A stretch of DNA of 64,000 bases from Rana temporaria (taxonomy: Eukaryota; Chordata; Amphibia; Anura; Ranidae). A program made the position numbers and the translations under genes. Shown piece after piece: positions 56,738 through 64,000 of the stretch (the first letter of the stretch is position 1; every line of letters starts with the position of its first letter). The notes below the pieces were generated by a model. It made no database searches and was not told the origin of the DNA. It was given only the letters and a program-made list of their open reading frames with translations. The DNA lies in contig NC_053491.1 in assembly GCF_905171775.1 (NCBI RefSeq), positions 139,175,983 through 139,239,982 of the forward strand. Reading direction: 5' to 3'.

Positions 56738-57043
56738 CATAGGTGTGCACAGCCTATTGCATTAGGGTGTGCACTCCAAAAATCAAACACATATGCGTGT
56801 ATGTATACTGATAGCATCCGTAGCGCAATAGACGGTGTAAGGACAGTGGACCGTGTCAGTAATTTTATTTTTATTAATTATTTTGTATTTTTTAACATTT
56901 TAATTTTTTTTTTTTTTTTTTTCCAATTTTTTTAGAAGTCCCGTTAGGAGGCATGGAAAAATATCAAGGGTGGTAATCTGCACCACACAGGTTGATTAGG
57001 GTGTGCCCAGGCACACCTGGCATCCCCTGTGCGCACCCCTATG
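56738..57043. mobile_element. MITE (CATAGGTGTGCRCAGCCT), copy 1
   Basis: CATAGGTGTGCACAGCCT against TGTGCGCACCCCTATG, with a T-run inside. Inserted in the 25-bp array. Confidence 0.85.
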
Positions 57044-57346
57044 CCCCATTATATGAGTGACATGATCGTCCTATTGTATGAATGACATGATCGTCCTATT
57101 GTATGAGTGACATGATCGTCCTATTGTATGAGTGACCTGATCGTCCCATTAAATGAGTGACATGATCGTCCCATTGAGTGACATGATCGTCCCATTATAT
57201 GAGTGACCTGATCGTGTACTGGCCGAGCGGGTGTCCTCCGCATCCCTCTGGATGTGACATGCTCGTCCCAATGTACGTAACATGATCGTCCCATTGTATG
57301 AGGGACATGATCGTCCCATTATATGAGTGATCTGATCATCCCGTTA

Positions 57347-57652
57347 CATAGGTGTGCACAGCCTATTGCATTAGGGTGTGCACTCCAAAAATCAAACACA
57401 GATGCGTGTATGTATACTGATAGCATCCGTAGCGCAATAGACGGTGTAAGGACAGTGGACCGTGTCAGTAATTTTATTTTTATTAATTATTTTGTATTTT
57501 TTAACATTTTAATTTTTTTTTTTTTTTTTTTCCAATTTTTTTAGAAGTCCCGTTAGGAGGCATGGAAAAATATCAAGGGTGGTAATCTGCACCACACAGG
57601 TTGATTAGGGTGTGCCCAGGCACACCTGGCATCCCCTGTGCGCACCCCTATG
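57347..57652. mobile_element. Same MITE, duplicated copy 2
   Basis: 609 bp downstream of copy 1 and almost identical (I noticed one difference, ACATATGCG against ACAGATGCG). Its flanks are also duplicated, so it arose by segment duplication, not by a second insertion. Confidence 0.9.
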
Positions 57653-58387
57653 CCCCATTATATGAGTGACATGATCGTCCTATTGTATGAATGACATGAT
57701 CGTCCTATTGTATGAGTGACATGATCGTCCTATTGTATGAGTGACCTGATCGTCCCATTAAATGAGTGACATGATCGTCCCATTGAGTGACATGATCGTC
57801 CCATTATATGAGTGACCTGATCGTGTACTGGCCGAGCGGGTGTCCTCCGCATCCCTCTGGATGTGACATGATCGTCCTATTGTATGAGTGACATGATCGT
57901 CCTATTGTATGAGTGACATGATCGTCCTATTGTATGAGTGACATGATCGTCCTATTGTATGAGTGACATGATCGTCCTATTGTATGAGTGACATGATCGT
58001 CCTATTGTATGAGTGACATGATCGTCCTATTGTATGAGTGACATGATCGTCCCATTAAATGAGTGACATGATCGTCCCATTATATGAGTGATCTGATCGT
58101 GTGCTGGCCGAGCAGGTGTCCTCCGCACAGTGGTGTCACTAGGGTTGGTGTCACCCGGTACAGTAAAACTTGGTGTCCCCCCCCCCCCCCCCCGCTATTA
58201 GACCAGCTTAGGGTGGGCGACTCAGCTACTATATATACAAAATTTAAAGTCCTGAGCTACTAGCCAGGCCTCAAGGGTTGACCCACCCAACCCCTACCCC
58301 GCCCCTAATTTCGCTTCTAAACACGCCCTCATAAACTATCTCATGAAATTACACTTAAATGTTTTATGCAGAATTAAGCAACTTTAT

Positions 58388-58612
58388 CCGTGTCCACCAA
58401 TGCAGCTTGCCCATGTCCACCAATGCAGCCTGACCAATGCACACCAATGCAGCTTGACCAATGCACACCAATGCAGCTTGACCAATGCACACCAATGCAG
58501 CCTGACCAATGCAGCCTGACCAATGCACACCAATGCAGCCTGACCTGTGTCCATAATGCAGCCTACCAATGTCAACCAATGCAGCCTGACCAATGCAACC
58601 TACCTGTGTCCA
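58388..58612. repeat. 12/24-bp minisatellite (CCAATGCAGCCTGACCAATGC)
   Basis: About 10 units of CACCAATGCAGCYTGACCAATGCA, with shorter 12-bp half units, inside the hAT element. Confidence 0.92.
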
Positions 58613-58624
58613 TAATGCAGGGGA

Positions 58625-58930
58625 GCAGAGGAGAGGAAGAGATTTGCCGGCTGGATGATAAGAGCGCAGAGGGACCTCACTGCAACAGCTTTCATTTCAA
58701 TTCCCTGCCAACACATACAGCCCCGCCCCCTGGCCGGGGAACTTTGATACGCGACACTTGTCCCGGGATTGGACAGGTGATCTGTCTATCAAATTCCCCA
58801 GGACCAGGGGCGGGGCTGTGTGTGACAGCGAGTACAGGGAACACTTTGCTATTGAAATGAAAGCCGCTAGTGATGTCTCCCCCGCGCTCTGATTATCCAG
58901 CCGGCTCTCTCCTCTCTCTTCCCCTCCGCG
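58625..58930. repeat. Foldback inside hAT element
   Basis: GCCGGCTGGATGATAAGAGC (left) and GCTCTGATTATCCAGCCGGC (right) are inverted copies. The match extends through CTTTCATTTCAA / TTGAAATGAAAG and GCCCCGCCCC / GGGGCGGGGC. Probably a MITE nested in the hAT element. Confidence 0.75.
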
Positions 58931-59100
58931 AGCGTTGGGAGAAGGACTCCCCCTCTCTCCCAGGCAGCTCTTCCTCGCCAGCCCTCAAAATCCACTCGCA
59001 AAACAAGTGGATTTTTTAAGGGCTGTGTGTGTGTGTATATATCTATGACTAACAGCACCCCCCCCCCCCCCCAGTTATGAGACCAGCTCAGGGTGGACAG

Positions 59101-59109
59101 CTCAGCTAC

Positions 59110-59170
<61 letters not shown>

Positions 59171-59275
59171 CAGCTGTGTCCAAAAGCCCCCACCCAACCC
59201 TGCAGTCATCAGATCAGCTCAGCTACTAATATATATATATATAACAAAAACTGTGTCCAGCAGTACACCTACACC

Positions 59276-59308
<33 letters not shown>

Positions 59309-59310
59309 TA
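59101..59310. repeat. AT microsatellites
   Basis: Three AT runs (59105-59165, 59230-59243, 59278-59306) separated by related CAGCTGTGTCCA sequence. Confidence 0.95.
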
Positions 59311-59502
59311 GATACACAGCTGTGTCCAGCAGCAGCAGCAGCAGCACCCCCCCCCCCTCCCCGCAAAGCTGTAACTCTGCGCACAACAACTCACCTCAGC
59401 ACCTCGGGCGGTTGCAATCTGCCATCCCGGGGCCCCGCTCATTACCGCACATCTCAGAGCGGCTCTGCGTGACGTCTTCCCCAGTTGCCGCTTACCGGTG
59501 TA

Positions 59503-59588
59503 GGGCGGTGGCGGTGCCGCTTGGGTGGAGAATAGATAGCTCTGCTGAGCAGCTATCTATTCTCCACCTGAGCGGCACGGCTACCGCT
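59503..59588. repeat. Near-perfect hairpin
   Basis: A 17-bp perfect stem GTGGAGAATAGATAGCT / AGCTATCTATTCTCCAC with a 9-nt loop, extended by about 20 imperfectly paired bases on each side (GGTGCCGCTT / GAGCGGCAC). It lies inside the hAT element. Confidence 0.75.
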
Positions 59589-59763
59589 TTACACTGACAA
59601 GTAGTGCGAGAGGAGGAGGAGGTGCGGCCATGGCGCCGGAAGTGTTCCGGCAAAAAAATAAATTAAAGGAGGCCAGGACTACACTTTGCGATGGTGTCAC
59701 CCCTCCGACGGGTGTCACCCGGGTGCGGGCCGCACCCCCCGGACCCCACTAGTGACGCCTCTG

Positions 59764-60040
59764 CCTCCGCATCCCTCTGGATGTGACATGATTGTCCCAA
59801 TATGAGTGACATGATCGTCCTATTGTATGAGTGACATGATCGTCCCATTGTATGAGGGACATGATCGTCCCATTATATGAGTGACCCGATCGTCCCATTG
59901 TATGAGTGCTCTGATCGTCCCATTATATGAGTGATCTGATTGTCCCATTATATGAGTGACCCGATCGTCCCATTGTAACAGTATGAGTGATCTGATGGTC
60001 CCAATCTATGAGTGACCCAATTGTCCCATTATATTATTAT
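59764..60040. repeat. 25-bp minisatellite, right part
   Basis: Continuation of the GAGTGACATGATCGTCC array beyond the hAT insertion, with more diverged units. Confidence 0.85.
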
Positions 60041-60170
60041 TATACAGGATTTATACAACGCCAACAGTTTGTGCAGCGCTTTACATCAGGGAAGACAGTA
60101 CAGTCACAATACAATTCAATACAGGAGGGATCAGAGGGCCCTGCTCGTTAGAGCTTACAATCTAGAAATT
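60041..60170. repeat. Short interspersed repeat (GCGCTTTACA)
   Basis: TACAGGATTTATACAACGCC, GTTTGTGCAGCGCTTTACAT and GGGCCCTGCTCGTTAGAGCT follow an ATT microsatellite. I know this arrangement as a widespread vertebrate short repeat, possibly a LINE 3' tail. It is inserted in the minisatellite. Confidence 0.6.
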
Positions 60171-60769
60171 ATATGAGTGATCTGATCATCCCATTATTAT
60201 TATCTCATTAAAGGGGGTGTGGCAGGGGCTGTGCCCTTTGCCTACATACTTTTGCTAATAGGCGTCCCTCATTCTCATCTCAGAAAGTTGGGAGGTATGC
60301 ATAAGACTAATAAAAAACAGAAACATTGGCTTACTGAAAAGTATGTCCATGTACAGCAGTGGTTCTCAACCTGGGGGTCGAATGATAATTTGCCAGGGGG
60401 TCACTGAATCCTGAGCTGTTCCTGAAGCCTGCACCACTCTTCCAGTCTTTTTGCGGCCGCCCAGGAAGGCTGTCCCTGGAGCCCACGGCCACCCACTCAG
60501 CCACTTTGCAGCCACCCATTGAGTACACGGCATGGCTGGGGGGGGAAGAGACTAGATGTCATCTGACTGGTGAGGAATGTGAAGTGGGAGGGGCTGGAGG
60601 ACCCTATCCTGATTTCGGCATAGGTGTCACTGCTACGAGACACCACAAAGTGAGTAACACTACCTGTGAGTATAGTTGCCATTAAAAGCCCCCACTACAG
60701 TTCTCAGATCAGCAGATGACCTTGATCAAGAGCACCTAAGTTGGCTGATCCCAACTCTCTGCCAGCACT

Positions 60770-61013
60770 GTCAATGATCCCAACTCCCGCCAGCACTATC
60801 ACTGATCTCAACTCCCCGCCAGCACTATCACTGATCTCAACTCCCCGCCAGCACTACCACTGATCCCAACTCCCCGCCAGCACTACCACTGATCCCAACT
60901 CCCCGCCAGCACTACCACTGATCTCAACTCCCCGCCAGCACTACCACTGATCCCAACCCCCCGCCAGCACTACCACTGATCCCAACTCCCCGCCAGCACT
61001 GCCACTGATTCCA
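60770..61013. repeat. 29-bp minisatellite (ACTGATCCCAACTCCCCGCC)
   Basis: Eight to nine units of ACTGATCYCAACTCCCCGCCAGCACTACC inside the hAT element. Confidence 0.93.
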
Positions 61014-61132
61014 ACTTTCTCCATTCCCGTCGAGGAAAAAGAGAACATGCTCTCTTTTTGGCTCAACGAGTTCCTCGATGAAAAATGTACACAAAACTGG
61101 AAAACAGGAAACTGGTCGTGTGTACAAGGCCT
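61014..61132. mobile_element. PIF/Harbinger-like MITE, 5'-truncated fragment
   Basis: Matches the right half of the GGCCTCGTACACACGACC family (CATTCCCGTCGAGGAAAAAG ... GGTCGTGTGTACAAGGCC). The left half is replaced by the minisatellite, and internal GTTTCCTCG sequence is deleted. Confidence 0.8.
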
Positions 61133-61449
61133 AAGAGAAAGAAAAAGAAAGATGGCTAGAGAGAGTGATGGGGAAAATAAAATAAAAATGTAGGATAGAG
61201 AGGTAAAAGGGAAAGAAAGGAGAACAAAAAATGATACATCCTAAAATGTACCATAGGGGGATCCAATACTGTACGAGTGGAAGGGACTTATGGAGTGCAA
61301 AATGTCCGTGGGTTAGGGGTGCAAATTACTTGTCTTGGGTGCTGACAACCCATGGTACAAAAATTATTTTACTGTTAGGGGTCCCGACAACTTGGGAAAT
61401 GTTATCAAGGGGTCACGGGACTAGAAGGTTGAGAACCACTGATGTACAG

Positions 61450-62126
61450 TATAGTAACGAAACCCCAAAACGCTGGTTGAAAACACAAGTGCGTTTGCCC
61501 ACACTGGATCGGCTGGTACAAATGTACCAGCTCATCCAGTTGCAGTGTGTTACCAAAATTTGTTTAGGGGCGGTTTTGTGCAGTTCGGCCCACTCCTTAG
61601 CAACCAGCTATTGGTATTTGTTTCTGACAAATACCGCATGTGATACCGCCAGCAAAACCCTGGTGATAAATATTGCATGTTTTTTTCATCTCTGTTCCGT
61701 TTGTAAATTAGACTTAAGAGCTTACCGCATATTTTTTTTTCCCCCGTATTTACTGGCACATTTTTAATTTTGCGGTAAATACCGCATAATCTTTATATTT
61801 TTTTCTGTAAATTGGACTTTTTACCGCATGTGCTAATTTATGCAAATGAGTCACATGAACGTGTTATTGCATGCGGTAAATGTTAGTGAATTGACCTGCC
61901 TGATAACAAGTAGTAGAGGAAAGTATTATATATTATATTGGATCTACAGTATGTATAACACATGCAATGCCAAATATCAAGGAATGGGGATCATGCACTG
62001 TAGGATATGCTTATTATCAGGTTTATTCCTGTCCTTCAAAAAATTCTCTAAAGGCATGGATACTATTCATAGGCTATACTCTACTCTGTAGGACAGTTTT
62101 AGCTTTCCTAGGGAATGAGATGTTCA
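61450..62126. other. RELN upstream flank, no gene
   Basis: Includes repeated TACCGCAT phrases (61632, 61723, 61781, 61823, 61871). Otherwise nothing recognised. Confidence 0.45.
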
Positions 62127-62445
62127 CATAGGTGTGCGCAGCCTGTTGCATCAGGGTTTGCAGCTGAAAGCTCAAAAACACAGTACCGATTGATCACTAT
62201 GCTCATTCAGAAAGGGAGGGGGCCGGTAAATGACATTACCCCTGTTAACCCTTCAGGTATAACAACCCCTTCCCCCACTCATCCTGAAATATCATCTATG
62301 TGTGCCCACTGCAGTAGCCAATGGCAAAAGAGGGAAGCCAACCATGCTGTGGGAGGGGACACTGGGCAGCAGGGGGAATCTGCACTGCAGGGAGTGATTA
62401 GGGTGTGCCTGGGCACACCTGGCACAACCTGTGCGCACGCCTATG
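62127..62445. mobile_element. MITE (CATAGGTGTGCGCAGCCT), copy 3
   Basis: Same family as 56738 and 57347, with ends CATAGGTGTGCGCAGCCT and TGTGCGCACGCCTATG. Diverged inside and independently inserted. Confidence 0.82.
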
Positions 62446-62473
62446 GGTGCACACATAGCAAAGGTGATACTAT

Positions 62474-62720
62474 GGGTTTGATTTACTAAAGGCAAAACGA
62501 CCCTCTGCAAGTACAGTTGCTCCAGAGCTTAGTAAATGAGCTAATGCTTCACTTGTGCAAAGAATACTCCAACACATGCAAGGAAAATTAACAAAAAAAA
62601 GAGCATTTTTGCTTGCACATGATTGGATGATTGAAGTCATCAGAGTTTCTTCTCATATACTCAGTGTGCAACTGCACTTTGCAAAGTGCACAGACTTTTT
62701 CCCTTTAGTAAATAAACCCC
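62474..62720. mobile_element. MITE (GGTTTGATTTACTAAAGG)
   Basis: GGGTTTGATTTACTAAAGGC is inverted as CCCTTTAGTAAATAAACCCC. Relative of 17099-17392. Confidence 0.82.
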
Positions 62721-62874
62721 TATGTATCGGGGGTCTCTAAGCTTTTTAAACAATAGGCCAGTTTAATGTACTTTATACTTTGAAGGGAGGGGGGGCGGAC
62801 TATGGTCAGGGGGAGTAAAAATATAACATAGCACTTGTGGTCAGTAAAAGGAGGAGTTGTGCCCCATAATGAGT

Positions 62875-63540
62875 ATTAGTGATGGGAATAATGCCCCATC
62901 GTTGGTGTCGGTGGAAGGAATAATGCCCCAACGTTGGTGTCAGTGGGAGGAATAGTGCCCCAACTTTGGTGTCAGTGGGAGGAACAGTGCCCCAACGTTG
63001 GTGTCAGTGGGAGGAATAGGGCCCCAACGTTGGTGTCAGTGGGAGGAATAGGGCCCCAACGTTGGTGTCAGTGGGAGGAATAGGGCCCCAAGTTGGTGTC
63101 AGTGGGAGGAATAGGGCCCCAACGTTGGTGTCAGTGGGAGAAGTAGGGCCCCAACAGTGGTGTCAGTGGGAGGAATAGGGCCCCAACGTTGGTGTCAATG
63201 GGAGGAATTTTGCCCCAACGTTGGTGTCAGTGGGAGGAATTTTGCCCCAACGTTGGTGTCAGTGTGAGGAATAATGCCCCATCGATGGTGTCAGTGGGAG
63301 GAATAAATGCCCCATTGTTGGTGCCAGTGGGAGGAATTGTGCCCTGTCATTGGTGTCAGTAGGAGGAATAGTGCCCCATCATTGGTGTCATTGTGAAGAA
63401 TAGTGCTCCATAATTGGTATCAGTGGGAGGAATAATGCCCCCATCGTTGGTGTCAGTGGGAGACAGTGCCTTATCGGTGTCTGTAGGAGGAATAGTAACA
63501 CATTGTCCATATCAGTGGAAGGAATGACGATATATATCAG
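62875..63540. repeat. 32-bp minisatellite (GGTGTCAGTGGGAGGAATAG)
   Basis: About 20 units of GGTGTCAGTGGGAGGAATAGKGCCCCAACGTT, most regular at 62940-63240 and degenerating at both ends. Confidence 0.95.
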
Positions 63541-63544
63541 TGGT

Positions 63545-64000
63545 ACCGTGTTTCCCCGAAAGTAAGCCCTAGCATGATTATTGGGGCGGGCTGCAATATA
63601 AGCCCTACCCCGAAAGTAAGACCTAGTCAAAGTTCATTAAAAATCAACTTTTTAAAACCTATACATTGCTGCAGTGTCTCCGTTTATTACTGTGTTAAAA
63701 AATATGGTACTGTTATGTTTAAAGCCACTGCTGATCCGTCCTCTTCTCGCCTCGTCTGCATCCCATCCCTCTTTACTGTAAGCAGCGGGCCGGCTCTTCT
63801 CGTTCCTACTCTCCTCCCCCCTGACATCTTCAGCCCGTCCCTTCTTACTGCACAGAGCGAGCCGATGACAGGTGACCTCGGCTCTTCTCTCTCCTTCTCT
63901 CCTCCCGCCTGATGTCTTCAGCCCGTTCCTCCTCAGCGCGCAGAGACGTCAGCGGGATCTCTTCTCTCTCACTCTCTCTTTCCGGATGACGAAAGAAGAT
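63545..64000. mobile_element. TIR element start (ACCGTGTTTCCCCGAAAGTA), cut by window edge
   Basis: TACCGTGTTTCCCCGAAAGT, TAAGCCCTA and CCCCGAAAGTAAGACCTAG are typical of a common vertebrate DNA-transposon repeat end. The rest is C/T-rich with a ~110-bp imperfect tandem duplication (CTTCTCTC...TCCTCCC.CCTGA.TCTTCAGCCCGT at about 63797-63845 and 63880-63930). Confidence 0.55.

Larger units (their letters stand above)
56604..58127. repeat. 25-bp minisatellite with higher-order units
   Basis: The basic unit GAGTGACATGATCGTCCTATTGTAT is repeated throughout. Higher-order units begin with CTGGCCGAGCGGGTGTCC and CGCATCCCTCTGGATGTGAC at about 56580, 57222, 57830 and 58103. The first two contain the same MITE. 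The array starts about 330 bp upstream of the RELN start codon and resumes at 59764-60030 after a hAT insertion. Confidence 0.95.
58128..59763. mobile_element. hAT-type nonautonomous element, 1636 bp
   Basis: Ends CAGTGGTGTCACTAG and CTAGTGACGCCTCTG form a TIR, and the 8-bp target duplication CCTCCGCA is perfect (58120-58127 and 59764-59771). The 8-bp TSD and CAGNGG ends define the hAT superfamily. The interior has a minisatellite, a foldback, AT microsatellites and a hairpin, and no transposase. Confidence 0.92.
60357..61441. mobile_element. hAT-type nonautonomous element, 1085 bp
   Basis: CAGTGGTTCTCAACCTGGGG and GAAGGTTGAGAACCACTG are terminal inverted repeats, with a perfect 8-bp duplication ATGTACAG (60349-60356 and 61442-61449). 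The interior holds a 29-bp minisatellite and a fragment of the PIF-type MITE. No transposase. Confidence 0.93.

Noticed and set aside
58390..58860. 156-codon + strand frame
   Set aside because: Starts in the CAATGCAGCC minisatellite and continues through a foldback. No domain.

Overview
The window looks like vertebrate, almost certainly amphibian (anuran, probably ranoid) nuclear DNA. It is very poor in genes and full of interspersed repeats. The one host gene I can identify with confidence is the first coding exon of reelin (RELN) on the minus strand at 56040-56277. It carries a signal peptide, the start of the reeler domain and a consensus GTAAGT donor. RELN runs leftwards, and I find no further RELN exon, so positions 1-56039 are read as part of RELN intron 1 and 56278-64000 as its 5' flank. 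The anuran assignment rests on repeat families I associate with frogs from memory; it was not checked against a database.

Intron 1 is a stack of transposons. (i) 0.5-9 kb: terminal-inverted-repeat (TIR) elements nested up to three deep, and a 13-bp minisatellite inside another TIR element. (ii) 9-15.3 kb: two decayed Tc1-like transposons, then a broken Penelope-like element (reverse transcriptase plus GIY-YIG endonuclease) between ~285-bp direct repeats and split by a TTAA-flanked element. (iii) 15.8-20 kb: a 532-bp palindrome, small MITEs and a third Tc1 copy. (iv) 21516-26134: a complete, young-looking Ty1/copia retrotransposon on the minus strand with 299-bp LTRs I found identical, 5-bp target duplications, an internal tRNA-iMet type primer site and one 1284-codon gag-pol frame. 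(v) 26.4-30.1 kb: a TIR-bounded composite with a piggyBac transposase remnant and a CR1/L2-type LINE fragment. (vi) 30.5-49 kb: TTAA-flanked piggyBac-like elements, many 3-bp-TSD PIF/Harbinger-like MITEs, an L1/Tx1-like fragment and a minisatellite at 42.35 kb.

The last 11 kb, around RELN exon 1, differs in character. Six or more unrelated minisatellites (periods about 32, 22, 25, 24, 29 and 32 bp) sit on both sides of the exon. One array shows higher-order duplication of a ~0.6-kb unit containing a MITE. Two hAT-type elements there have perfect 8-bp target duplications (CCTCCGCA and ATGTACAG).

Most open reading frames in the window are chance, tandem-repeat or antisense frames and are left out. 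No RNA gene or CRISPR array was recognised. TE family names come from motifs, TIRs and target-site duplications read by eye.
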